From Echinometra lucunter (taxonomy: Eukaryota; Echinodermata; Echinoidea; Camarodonta; Echinometridae): a DNA stretch of 64,000 nt. Positions 23,575 to 34,392 of this stretch are shown here, piece by piece (position 1 is the stretch's first letter; each line of letters starts with the position of its first letter). The notes under the pieces are model-generated. The model was not told where the DNA came from, ran no database searches, and worked only from the letters and a program-made list of their open reading frames with translations. A program made the position numbers and the translations under genes. The stretch covers positions 24,447,176-24,511,175 of the forward strand of contig CM057152.1 in the NCBI GenBank assembly GCA_029962745.1. The letters run 5' to 3'.

Positions 23575-23640
23575 CCCCCTTCCGTCCGGGGCTCGAAGCA
23601 GGGACCTTGAGCATGTGAGGCAAGTGCTTTGAAGGTATAC
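23575..23640 (-). repeat. tRNA-like segment, copy 1
   Basis: On the minus strand the order is AAAGCACTTGCCTCACATG, AAGGTCCCTG, then CTTCGAGCCCCGG, which mimics a D-arm remnant, anticodon arm and T-arm/box B. It is too degenerate for a functional tRNA and is repeated inside the element, so it is read as a Pol III promoter relic. Confidence 0.45.
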
Positions 23641-24917
23641 CTGAAAACAGCTCATATAGATAACATGTAGATTCAAAACGGAATTCTAATATCAGGTTTT
23701 CCAGTCAAAATTTCGTAATGTTTTCGACATTTGCTTAAAAAACATATGAATGCATAAGATAGAGAAATTTCTCAGCTGCAACGTACTTAAAGATGGGCGA
23801 AAATCAAGCAGAAATAAGGGAGATGTTGATCAAAGAAGACGAGAATGTAGAATCAAGAATTACGTAAAAGTCATGTCCCATAGAGAATACACGTAAAATG
23901 AGAAAAATTGGCATTGTACCTTTAATTGTGAATTTAGACCATGATAACGTCATCAAAATGAGTAACAATGAATAACATATTTATAGAGAATTGTTTCAGC
24001 TACAACATATCGAAATCCCGGCGAAAATTGATGAATAATAATCGAGATAGCCTTGGTTAAAGGAAAAAATATAACGCCAAAAATTAAAAATCAAAATTTT
24101 GAGTTCACATAAGAATAGGATGACGTCATAGCATCGAAAGAGTAATTTTTTTTCATGAATTCGCATCTACAACTCATAACCTTTCAGAATATGTAAAAAG
24201 AATTGGGGGTCTCCACGCATTCTAAGGAGCTATGGCGGATTTTAAAGGGGCATGTTTTTGCGTGTTTTTACATTACTTGCCCAAAAGACGCGCGCACGAA
24301 TTTTGAACTTTGACGCGCGCGTGCGAACTTATGGTTAGTTGAAATCAGTTCTAAATTGATGGAAATTGTTAAGAAATGCGTCAGGAATGCAAATCAAGTG
24401 AAAAAACGGCGTTTTAACGTCATTTGGGACCTGCGCGCGCGTATGACGCGCATGCGGACGCGGACGCGCGCAAATTTTTGAACTGCTTAAAATGGCCTGA
24501 AACGTGTGCAAAATGAATATGAGTCGATTCTGAGCATTTTTAATTTTTGCGCGCGCGCTGACGCGCGGACGTACGCGTACGTGGGCGTCAAAGTGAATGA
24601 AATTATTCAGATTGATATGAATATTCATCATACTAAGTATGAATGAGAAATGACATTCTGTTAAGAAGATATGATCATGAAATGATATTTACAAAATGGC
24701 GCCTGGATGACGTCACGATGATCTGATGAACCTGAAAATGAGTAAAAAACAGAGATCTCGTAAGGAATGATAATTCATGAAAATTTGACAAAAAATGACA
24801 GGGCCAGTTCTGAGATTTCGATTGCACAAAAAAGTGGGTACCAATAAAGAGAATAATAAAGAAAATTCTGACGAAATGAAAAGGTGATCTGTCAAAGATG
24901 ACAGACCACCTAAAAAA

Positions 24918-24990
24918 AATTGCCCCTTCCCTCCGGCACTCGAAGCAGGGACCTTGAGAATATGAGGCAAGTGCTTTGAAGGTATACCTG
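24918..24990 (-). repeat. tRNA-like segment, copy 2
   Basis: This is the same layout as the 23,575 copy, with a GCACTTGCCTCATATTCTC middle and a CTTCGAGTGCC box-B-like end on the minus strand. It is more decayed than the plus-strand copy near 62,758. Confidence 0.4.
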
Positions 24991-26312
24991 AAAACAGCTC
25001 ATAGAGATAACACGTAGATTCAAAACGGAATTCTAATATCATATTTTCCAGTTAAAATTTCGACATGTTTTCGACATTCGCTTAAAAAACATATGAATGC
25101 ATAAGATAGAAAATTTTCTCAGCTGCAACATACTTGAAGTTCGGTGAAAATCAAGCAGAAATAACGGAGATGTTGATCAAAGAAGACGAGAATGTAGAAT
25201 CAAGAATTACGTAAAAGTCATGTCCCATAGAGAATACACGTAAAATGAGAAAAATTCACATTGTACCTTTAATCGTGAATTTAGACCATGATATCCTCAT
25301 CAAAATGAGTAACAATGAATAATATATTAATAGAGAATTGTCTCAGCTACAACATATCGAAATCCCGGCAAAAATTGATAAATAATAAGCGAGATAGTCT
25401 CGGTTAAAGGCAAAAAATATAACGTCAAAAATTAAAAATCAAAATTTTGAGTTCACATAAGAATAGGATGACGTCATAGCATCGAAGGAGTAAATTTTTT
25501 TTCATGGATTCCCATCTACAACTCATACCCTTTCAGAATATGTAAAAAAATTGGGGGTCTCCACGCATTCTAAGGAGCTATGGCGGATTTTAAAGGGGCA
25601 TGTTTTTGCGTGTTTTTACATTACTTGCCGAATAGATGCGCGCACGAATTTTGAACTTTGACGCGCTCGTGCGACCGTATGGTTAGTTGAAATCAGTTCT
25701 AAATTGATGGAACTTGCTAAGAAAAGTGTCAGGAATGCAAATCAAGAGAAAAAACGGCGTTTTAACGTCATTTAGGACCTGCGCGCGCGTATGACGCGCA
25801 TGCGAACGCGGACGCGCGCAAATTTTTGAACTGCTTAAAATGGCCTGAACGTGTGCAAAATAAATTCGAAGCGATTCTGAGCATTTTTCATTTTTGCGCG
25901 CGCGCTGACGCGCGGACGTAGGCGTACGCGCGCGTCTGGCTATTTGAAATTTATTGGATTAAAATTAACTTTTATCATGCCAAACATGAATGAGAAATGA
26001 CCATCCGTTATGAAGATATGACCCTAAGGTGATTTTCACAAAATGGCGCCTGGATGACGTCACGATGACCCGTTGAACATGACAATAATTGGAACGGCAA
26101 GATCTTATTACGATTGATAACTGACCGAAATTTCATGCAATTTGAACCAGCCGATTCTTAGATTTCGAGTGCACAAAAAAGTGCTTAGAATAAAGAAAAT
26201 AAAGAAAATTCTGACGAAATTAAGAGGTGATCTGTCAAAGATGACAGACCACCTAAAAAGAAAATTCTGACGAAATTAAGAGGTGATCTGTCAAAGATGA
26301 CAGACCACCTAA

Positions 26313-26466
26313 TAAATTGCAGACGATACACCACCATCATGAGAGCTATCAAAGCAACCCACACATTCCCACAGCAACTTTTGATCTGCCTCTGTTCATC
26401 AAGGATCTAGTATTGTGAAAGGGCAGAAGTTATAAGTTCTTGTTCAGCTTGGCGGATTCCATCTTC
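26313..26466 (-). pseudogene. Inverted partial copy of the neighbouring 110-residue ORF
   Basis: On the minus strand the frame encodes LDEQRQIKSCCGNVWVALIALMMVVYRL, preceded by EDGIRQAEQELITSALSQY and a stop. GNVWVALIALMMVVY matches GNVWGALIAVMVVVY at the end of the 26,529-26,861 ORF. The membrane-segment region has therefore been duplicated head to head. It is disabled by the stop. Confidence 0.55.
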
Positions 26467-26528
26467 TAAAGAGCCACCTTGGCTTCATCAGTTACATAGG
26501 AGGTTTGGTGGTTTGGAAAAGCTAGGCC

Positions 26529-26861
26529 ATGACAATTGTCTATATGGACCCAATACAGTCGAATAACACCTCAGTTCTACGGCTTACTCAAAGGCCTTGG
26601 CACTTCCTGACAAATCCTGCTTCGGTCAAACACATCATGAGTGGAAAAGAAAACTACGCAAGTCTGGATCAGGCAATGACGAACTTACAGGGACTCTCTG
26701 AACAGCAAAAATTCTGTTCCTTGACAAATCTAGATGCGAACAGAGGCAGATCAAAGGTTACTTTTGCTGGGAATGTGTGGGGTGCCTTGATAGCTGTAAT
26801 GGTGGTGGTATATATCGTCTTCAATTCATTTATAATTTCTTGGACACCTCTTGATACCTAA
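26529..26861 (+). CDS. Unrecognised 110-residue protein with C-terminal membrane segment (left-arm copy)
   Basis: The open frame starts with ATG after an in-frame TAG at 26,523-26,525 and ends with TAA at 26,859-26,861. It reads MTIVYMDPIQSNNTS at the start and NVWGALIAVMVVVYIVFNSF near the end. That hydrophobic run at about residues 80-103, just before the C-terminus, would suit a tail-anchored protein. An AATAAA signal lies near 26,898, about 37 bases past the stop. The right-arm copy encodes the identical protein. I recognise no family. A single-exon gene, a retrocopy or a last exon are all possible. An inverted, broken copy of its 3' part lies just upstream. Confidence 0.5.
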   Translation: MTIVYMDPIQSNNTSVLRLTQRPWHFLTNPASVKHIMSGKENYASLDQAMTNLQGLSEQQKFCSLTNLDANRGRSKVTFAGNVWGALIAVMVVVYIVFNSFIISWTPLDT

Positions 26862-26959
26862 CAATTAATCTACATCTGTATCTCAACATGTGTGCAAAAT
26901 AAACTTAAATAGTCTGCTTTTTCTTTCTTTTGGAGATTGGTAAATGCTACGTGATTGTA

Positions 26960-27590
26960 GTGGATATTTGACCTTTTTGAACTCTGGCCTTATTTTGGAG
27001 GTCACGACTTGGTCTTTGAGGTGAAATAATATTTTGTGTGTCCTTTTCTAACAATTCTGTGTAATTTGACACCAAGATCATCCACGTACCATATTCTTCA
27101 GAATTTTTCAGGTTTTCAGATAAGGTCAATGAACTTTACCTCATTTTGGAGGTCAAAGATTGGTCTTTTGGGTAAACTATATTTTGTGTGCCCTTTTCTA
27201 ACAATTCTGTGTATTTGGACACCAAGATCATCTACCTACAATAATTTTTACCTGAGAAAAAATATTTTACCTTTTCAGCAAAGGTCAATGACATTTGACC
27301 TCATTTTGGAGATCACAACTTGGTTCTTGGGGTAAAATTTCATTCTGCGTACTCTTTTCTAACGGTTATGGACATTTTGACATCAAGATCATCCACGTAC
27401 TATACTTTTTACCTGAGATACATTTTTTTTTTCACATTTTCACAAAGCTCAATGACCTTTGACCCCCTAGAAAAAGCACTTTCCCACCCTCTATCCCACC
27501 TAACTTTTTTGGGGTAAATGTTGATACCCATACCTACCCAAATCAGTTGAAATTCCTTTTCATAAAATTTTTTCACAGATGAACTCTAAT
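26960..27590 (-). repeat. TGACC-rich minisatellite (left-arm copy)
   Basis: Four to five units of about 125 bp carry GACCTCATTTTGGAGGTCA, CCCTTTTCTAACAATTCTGTG, GACACCAAGATCATC and TTTTACCTGAG words. The array matches 59,965-60,590 in reverse and is related to 21,560-22,330. The reading frames through it are repeat-derived. Confidence 0.85.
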
Positions 27591-27837
27591 TAAAGGATAC
27601 TAAGAATGTAATTATTACAATTGTTCAATTTTCATTTTACGAATGTGCACTGATGTGAAAAGAACGCTCAAAGAGTCAAACTTTAAATAAGCAGTGTCAG
27701 CTTAGTCATCTACTTTGGGTTTTGTTTAAATATATGTTTCCCTGACCAATTTCATATATTAATCACTCAAATTTATCAAGATGCATTTAATTTCACGGGG
27801 TATCGTTTTACAAGCGACATCGGTCTTTTAAATTAAT

Positions 27838-28433
27838 AATTTCAATTTTAAATTGAAAGCGACATCGGTCTTTTAAATTAATAATTTCAATTTTGATTCA
27901 TACTCATTCAGTCATAATTCCTAATTCATATTGTTGTATTCTTAATGTGCAATGAACATTTTATAGATTGCTATTTTATATATTGAAATTTTAAATGCAT
28001 GTATAGGGTTTGTGTAATTTTTGATAAGTCATTACGGTTAATAGGTTAATTTCACTTTGTTTCTTGTATGTATATATTAATGTAATATCTATTACCTGCT
28101 TGCCATCACATTTGCGGTTCTTCTTCTTCTTTCTTCTTTTGTCTTTTCTTCTGTTTCCTCTGGCCCATTCTTATTTCTTTTCCTTTTTCCCTTCTTCCTC
28201 CTCGTATTCTTTTCTGTTCTGTACTTCTTTGCTGTCTCTGTCTCCCTTTTTCGTCTGGCAAGTTCTTCTTATTAATTTTAATATTTTTAATATATTAAGT
28301 TGTAAATGTGTGTTACATGTAGTAGTTTTTTTAATGTGAACCAAATATTTTTAGTCTTCGGACTTTTCGTTTGGTATGCCATTTCATTGAATTAATAAAC
28401 CGAAATTGAATTTGAATTGAATTTGAATTTGAA
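27838..28433 (+). mobile_element. Left-arm-only insertion of about 596 bp, retroposon-like
   Basis: At the matching right-arm site (about 59,703) the sequence runs straight from AAATTAAT into ATCCAGG. Here about 596 bp intervene, ending in a simple TTGAATTTGAATTGAA tail, as many LINEs and SINEs do. The left end is odd. A 25-base stretch of target sequence, AGCGACATCGGTCTTTTAAA..., is repeated about 47 bases downstream, so both copies lie at the same side of the insert. The middle contains a CT-rich block. No RT motif is left. Confidence 0.75.
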
Positions 28434-28956
28434 ATCCAGGCAATGGAATTCATTTAAAGACACTCGATTTAACTCATGCATAAACATTCAAATTAATTCA
28501 TGGGCAAAGCTGTTTCACATTAGATCATTCTAATTTTGCCACCTGCTTTCGATTTCTTTTCAGCACATAGAGGTTCGTTAACGGGCTTACAAATTCATGA
28601 GTCTATTTTCATAAGTGTTCTTATTGTAGAAATATGTTTAGGGTGTATTTCAATCCACTGCATCTTTCGCATGGCATTTTGCATGTTTTCTAGGTACTGG
28701 TTTGTTTTTCGTTCTTTTCATCTTTACATCATTTTCATCAGTACTGTGTTTGTTTTTCTTTCTTTTCATCTTTATATCTTTATTCATTTTCATCAGTGCT
28801 TTTATTTTAATCAGTGTTCGTATCTTCATATCATATGACTATCCTGGACGTTGCATCTTATATTAAATGCACTATTTAAAACATGCTTGCCTTTTAATGA
28901 ATTTGACTGAACAGCTGCCCCCATCAGCATCTGATTTTGAATGCACATTCCATCAC
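28434..28956. other. Non-coding arm sequence
   Basis: AT-rich sequence with repeated TTTTCATCTTTA and TTTTCATCAGT words at 28,715-28,820. The 100-codon frame here is kept in both arms with a single residue difference, but its composition (Phe, Ile and His rich) follows the repeats. I do not call it a gene. Confidence 0.4.
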
Positions 28957-29311
28957 CTAGTTTAAATGTGAATGACTCATATGAAAAAGCTGTTGCAAGA
29001 CAATGAATTTAAATGAGGAAAAATTGTTATGAATGGCCATTGCTTGAATTGCATGCTCCTTTTCTAAGCTCGGGTGACTCATTCGAAGAATTTTTTGCAA
29101 AGATAATGAATTAAAACAAGGAAAAATTATCATGAATGCCCATTCGTTCAACTGCATGCTCTTTATCTAAATGCAGGTGATTGATATGATTTTTTTTTTC
29201 TGTTGCATGGATAACACATTCAAATGACAAAAAAAAAAAAAAAAAAAAAAAAAGAATTACAAATGAGGAATGGCCGTGACAGTCATAGTTATCGTGAATT
29301 TGAATGCTCTT
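28957..29311 (-). repeat. Minisatellite of about 100 bp units that stays open in one frame
   Basis: Three to four units carry TTGCATGCTC, ATGAATGNCCATT, GACTCAT and GAAAAATT words at about 100 bp spacing. In one minus-strand frame they encode a repeated peptide resembling KEHAIQAMAIHNNFSSF. The partner in the right arm is 58,850-59,180. A 30-base A-run at 29,229-29,252 truncates the array. Confidence 0.6.
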
Positions 29312-32300
29312 CCCAGCTAACACGCCAACGTTTTTAAAACGGTCTCAAAACGTTTCATGTAGGGGAGACCGGGGTGAAATGGGACATTTTCGCACTATCA
29401 AGAAAGATTCCTTGTAACTTTTTAAATATTTTGTCAAGCTAGGTAATAATCATAATATATGTACTATAGATACTGAAGTTTATAATGAAGTATCTAGTGA
29501 TACCCCTACATTATGCTATTTCGTGTAATTGATTATTTTTGAAACCCTTAATTTTGGGGTAACATGGGACATCCCGGGGAGCAATGGGACATCAAGAAGG
29601 GTGAAATGGGACAGATGGGGTGAAATGGGACAATCACAAAAGAATCAGTGAAATTCTTACAAAGTAGACTGATGATATAACAAACACCTGTAAATGAAGA
29701 TAAAAGGCAAAAGGGGAATAATTTGTAAACAGAATGCCCTTTAAGAGCTCAATTAAGAGGAATTTTGTTGAAAGAATATTATCGTAGAACGTTTTGAATT
29801 TTCCACTCTATTCATTTGCAACAATATGTGCAAACACTATCTTAGTTAACGCAGTCTCCCTTTTCTCTCCCTGAAAGTTCCTTTTTAATAGTTTTTCTGG
29901 TATTTAAATTGAAGGTATCATCTAACATTAAACTGAAGCTTTCCATTAGTACGATCTATGAGAAAAATTGCAAGATTGAAATTATGAGTACATAGTTACC
30001 ACTGTCAACTACATCTAAAAATATGTGAATGATTTGAAACTTTTCATCAAAAGAAAATGAAACATCAAATGCTTCATAAAATGAGCATACAATAAATTGG
30101 TGATATCGCGCGTTTAATCTAACACCGTTTTTTGAAGAACTCAAACAATGCTAAAACATATGTTTTAAGAATATTCAACAATAAGAACAAGTCAAAATAT
30201 AACAATGAAACTCTATTACCTACCAGTTCTCTCATAAAATTACTGTTTTCCTTGAATATCAAGCCTAAAAAAATAAATCTGCTCGTCAGACGTGCCTGGA
30301 TCATATCATAACATTCTTAACGCAATATGTTAAGAGATTAAGTTTTATTTTAGCATCTGTTAGTATAAAATCACAAATGTTGTAAGCTTTTCAGTCCAGT
30401 CGACATGAGTCTGCAAATCAGTCTCCCATTTCCCCTCCTTGAAAAACCATTTTGTCATAACAGTTGTTGTAAAGCAATCAAAATCAACTTATAGGAGAAT
30501 GAGACAAAATTGAACAAGTCGTATTCTGAAAAACATTTAGTACCAAAATTTGAAAGATTAAAATTATGAAAAACTGGTATGGAAATTAGTATTTTTTGGT
30601 TTGTTTGTAAATTAAGATTTGGGACAAAATTAGACCAACTCCATGCACTATAAGCTTTAGAAAGTGTTTACAGTGCGCAATAAGGATTTTCTAAGGGTTT
30701 CCGTTTAAAAAAAATGAAATTTGTATTGCACAAGTAGTAGAACTTAAACGTTCTGGGGAGAAGTGGGACACACTGTCCCATTTCTCCCCCTTGGTAAAAA
30801 AAAGAAAAAAAAATAAAAATGGCGGTCACTATTTCTAACCTTTTATTTTCAGAAGTCATGCACACTTACTTAGTTACCAATTAGCATAATATAGGACCTA
30901 CCAGATCTATGTAGTATACATGTACTTGATATTTTACCTACAAAAACTGAAGAAAAATAATTTTAAAAGGGGTATAAGAAAGAAATTAAATTTTAACTTA
31001 CATGTACAGTTGTGAAGTGGCTGGTATGTCTGTTGTGATCTGTGCCACACCTTTTTACTAATATAATCAGTTTGCTGATTGGCCGAGTATTTTTCAAGTT
31101 ACAAGGGTGTCCCATTTCTTCCCATGTCCCATTTCTTCCCATGTCCCATTTCACCCCGGTCTCCCCGAGTTTTGTTTTGTTTTGTTTTTAAATTTTGTGA
31201 AAACGTTATAAAAAAGGTTTTTCGGTGGAAGGTTTCAGATGTTTTAAAAACGTTTATTTGGACGTTAAAAAAAAAATAAAAAAACCTTTGGAAAATTTGC
31301 TTCTAATTGAAGGGCCTTCAGACAATGTACGGGCGTTTAAAAACATTTTAAGAACCTTTCACATCCAGCAAACGTTTACAGAATGTCCTAAACACCTTTT
31401 CAGAACGTACATAAATCCTTTCTAGAAAGTTTTGAAACATGGCAGATGTTTTAAAAACGTCAAGAAAACCTTTAAAGAACGTATATAAAACCTGGCGAAC
31501 GTTTTAAGCATGTCCGAAAAAACTTTTCCAGAACGTTTAAAAAACCTTACAGACGTTGTAAGAACCTCCAGAAAACCTTTAATAATTATGATACAAACAA
31601 TAATTTTAACCTGAAATGAAGCTCTTTCAGTACAATCCACTTAATGGTCTATAATCCTATCCTCCTATAATCCTAACAACTCTTTGCCTATATTCTATCC
31701 TATCCTAAACCTATCTACTGAACTCTTTCTCTCTCTCATCGGGTTTTGACAGACGTGTATCAATCAAATATGATTATTTACGTCTGGGACCGACCGGTCT
31801 TGACTCCTGTCAAGATTGAAAAGACCCGACTCTTCTCAGACCTGACTCTTGTCAAAGACCTGACGCTTGTCAGGTCTCTGTATATATGTATAGGGACCAG
31901 ACTACAATGACCGTTAAAAAATAGTTGAAGATTACAATTTTTCAATTTATATAGGAACCAGACTGCAATGACCGTTAAAAATAGTTGATTACAAATTTTC
32001 ACTTCAGACACAGAATACCTCTTCAAATTGCATTTTGTGCATTACAATCAGTGTAAATACATTTTGCATTATAGCTCAACTTGAATTGCCAAAATAGATT
32101 GCCATTTATTTTTTTTTTTAAATATGATTTTGGTGAAGATGAATCATGATCGATTATCATGTCCATAGCCCAACTTTTGAACGTTTATAAAACAATGAAA
32201 AAAAAAAATTGGCAAGAAACATTTTAAGGACGTTTTAAAAAGGTTCCACGAGATGCATATTCACATTTTGGAACGTTTAAAAAACGTTTTATAAACGTTA

Positions 32301-32447
32301 TATAAAAAGAAAACATTTTCGACAAATGGTAAATTTCCATTTGGACGTTCTTAAAACGTTTTTCAAACGTTTGTTTTAGGGACGAAGACCTACGGACCTA
32401 GAAAAAACGTTTTTAAGACGTTTTAAAAACGTTTGGTGTTTGCTTGG
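29312..32447. mobile_element. AACGTTTT-rich terminal-inverted-repeat element (left-arm copy)
   Basis: The ends are inverted: CCAGCTAACACGCCAACGTTTTTAAAACG on the left against the reverse of CGTTTTAAAAACGTTTGGTGTTTGCTTGG on the right. The interior from 31,200 to 32,440 is built from dozens of AACGTTTTTAAAACGT-like words at irregular spacing. No transposase is visible. Its left part is interrupted by a second element at 29,362-31,166. The right-arm copy, at 55,685-58,819, has the same nested layout. Confidence 0.65.
29362..31166. mobile_element. GGGGAGACCGGGG terminal-inverted-repeat element nested in the AACGTTTT element (left arm)
   Basis: A 26-base inverted repeat starting GGGGAGACCGGGGTGAAATG lies at 29,362 and, inverted, ends at 31,166. 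Subterminal blocks repeat ATGTCCCATTTCTTCCC in tandem near 31,106-31,156, and related GGGGTGAAATGGGACA words occur near 29,598-29,632. The interior is AT-rich with no transposase. Being bounded on both sides by the AACGTTTT element, it is the younger insertion. Confidence 0.7.
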
Positions 32448-32744
32448 TTAACATTAAAGTGAATGATCAAATTTTAAAAATGGGCGGGAAAACCTATATC
32501 AAACATTTGATGTCAATCATATACAGACTGTTGGAAATACAACCTTTGATTCACATGACACATGTACTTGTAAATTCTAATTTCTTTCTTTCTAGTTACT
32601 ACAACCTCATGTTAAATGCACCTTCAAATTGCTTATGCAGTTTATCTCATGTTTTTTTTTTTTTTTATAAATTAACTGTAAGATTATTACTTTGAAAATG
32701 CAAGTTACATTATACACAATATATTCTAGCTCACTGCAATTATA
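32448..32744. other. Non-coding arm sequence
   Basis: AT-rich with a T-run at about 32,650-32,667. Nothing recognised. Confidence 0.35.
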
Positions 32745-33130
32745 TTGACTGAATTATCTTTATATTTGAATTGCAACGACACAAATCCCTTCTTCTCCTG
32801 TGTTCAATTGCCTTCTTCAGTCCTGAAGATTCTAGCAGGCTATAGACATCTTTGTCATAGGCATCAAGCAAACACCAAGTTAGATACATCTTTTCAAAAT
32901 CAATTTTCTAAAGTAATTATTATTATTATTATTATTTTTTTTTTTTTTTAAAGGCAAAAACTCTCATTTTTCTGGCTCCTGTAAAGCTGCCACACACTGT
33001 ATGGATCCCATTGGTTGGTGATTGGGAGCCCAATCAGATCATAGTTCCAGGAAATTGCAGACTCTATGATTCTACTAAAATCTCCTAAAGCCGATAAATT
33101 TGCAGCACATACGTATTCTGCATTGAACAA
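32745..33130 (-). CDS. Candidate exons of an unrecognised host gene (left-arm copy)
   Basis: On the minus strand, 33,130-32,960 encodes EYVCAANLSALGDFSRIIES and then AISWNYDLIGLPITNQWDPY, following an AG acceptor-like site. After an A/T-rich gap, a second open block ending near 32,745 encodes KIDFEKMYLTWCLLDAYDKD then VYSLLESSGLKKAIEH. Both frames are kept in the right arm. Residue composition looks like real protein, with amphipathic helices rather than repeat-derived peptide. I do not recognise the family, and the first and last exons are not identified. Confidence 0.35.
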
Positions 33131-34205
33131 CCATAGTCACCGTGTCGTCAGACAAGCATGATTATTCTGAAAGTAACATTGATTTATAAAACATTTGTAC
33201 AAGGAACATTGTACATGAATACTCCAAACAGGATTTTAGAAGGTCACAAGATCAACCTTTCCTGATGGAAATAGGCCCAATATCAAACACAGATTCTGCC
33301 TCACAGTCTAGAATGAAGAGTGAGAAAGAGAGGAGAAAGGGACAGACAAGACAAAGACAAAATTATGATGGTAGAATGAGAATGGTGGATTGACCAGTGT
33401 GTGATGGGCTTAAACAAAATTGAAAAAATATTTTCAGAATGTCCTTTTAAAGGAGAATTCCAATGCCTCCATACAAAAAAGTAGAAAGATAAAAGAGATT
33501 TTCTGACAAAAAAAATTAAGAAAAATTTCATGTGCATCATATTTAATATGACTTTTGCCAAAGATTCCCTTATTTTTTCAGTTTTCTGAAAAGAAAATTG
33601 TGTTTGTTTCCATGAATATGTTTAAAACACGTTTAGAAGCATCAAGAAATAATTTTCTTGGTAAATGAAAAAAAAAGGGGGGGGGGATTTAACCATCAAA
33701 ATGTACAAACAACTGAAGAGTTGAGATAGAGAAAGAGAATGATATCACAGCTCATTACTCATTTGCCCATTGGAATGATTTTCCTCTACCTTTTCTGTTT
33801 CTCTTATAATCCCCATTTATTTAGCAAGTTAGGCCTACATATATTTGGGGCTGACCTTCAATTGACTTTACTTAAAACTTAAAAAAAAAAAATTAATTCA
33901 TAAGGCAATAATCAAAAGTCTCGCCGCGTCTTTGATCGTCTTCTCCACGACCATTCTTTTACATCGGCTTTCCCGATCCCCGTTGTTTTGTCTTTGGAGA
34001 AACAGGAGGATCAGAGGGGAAACGAGCCGAGCGGGAAAGACGCTTAAGGCTGCATTCCAAATTGGCTCTGATTTTTTAAGGTGCCTAAGTGCAAGTTTTC
34101 CAAATGTTCAATCCTCAATTTACCTTCAAATACAACATGGAAAGACACCATTAAACAGATCATCAATCATTTGTTACAAGTGGTCACATACATATAAGTC
34201 TGGGA
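33131..34205. other. Non-coding arm sequence
   Basis: No gene recognised. A 106-codon frame at 33,932-34,252 is preserved in both arms with one residue changed. It begins in a GC-richer block near 33,920-34,040 that could be a 5' region, and it runs into the MITE at its end. It shows no domain and I leave it uncalled. Confidence 0.35.
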
Positions 34206-34392
34206 CAACAGGAGGGTGTTTCACAAAGATTAAATTTATTTTAGATTTTTGATTAATTTTAAGCAGGGACTGATGTAATATGCCTTTGTACAGCTTTGAA
34301 TTGATTCAGATCATGTTTCATCTTATCAATTTTAAGTTACTTAAAACTGACCGGATCGATTTTAAAATAAATTTTAAGTCTTTGTGAAAGGG
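34206..34392. mobile_element. Short MITE with TTCACAAAGA inverted ends (left arm)
   Basis: GTGTTTCACAAAGATTAAATTTATTTTAGA at 34,206 has an inverted partner in AAAATAAATTTTAAGTCTTTGTGAAA near 34,365-34,391, giving a 185 bp foldback. A G-run of about 20 bases abuts the right end. The copy in the right arm is at about 53,745-53,930. Confidence 0.6.

Larger units (their letters stand above)
23246..26310 (-). mobile_element. Repeat element with tRNA-like segments, CpG-rich blocks and terminal hairpins (about 3.1 kb, internally duplicated)
   Basis: AATTAGGTGGTCTGTC at 23,246 has its inverse, GACAGACCACCTAAT, at the 26,310 end. A block of about 1.35 kb (about 23,560-24,911) is repeated at 24,912-26,254 with high identity. 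Each block contains a minus-strand tRNA-like stretch with a box-B-like CTTCGAGCCCC, a CpG-rich region of GCGCGC words, and a terminal hairpin. The hairpins (AGGTGATCTGTCA and inverse, 4-base loop) lie at 24,882, 26,225 and 26,281. There is no protein-coding capacity. It may be a SINE-like or Helentron-like non-autonomous element. A diverged copy lies at 61,229-63,040. Confidence 0.6.

Noticed and set aside
24280..24600. CpG-island promoter
   Set aside because: The GCGCGC-rich block is repeated inside every copy of the tRNA-like element and has no adjacent gene.
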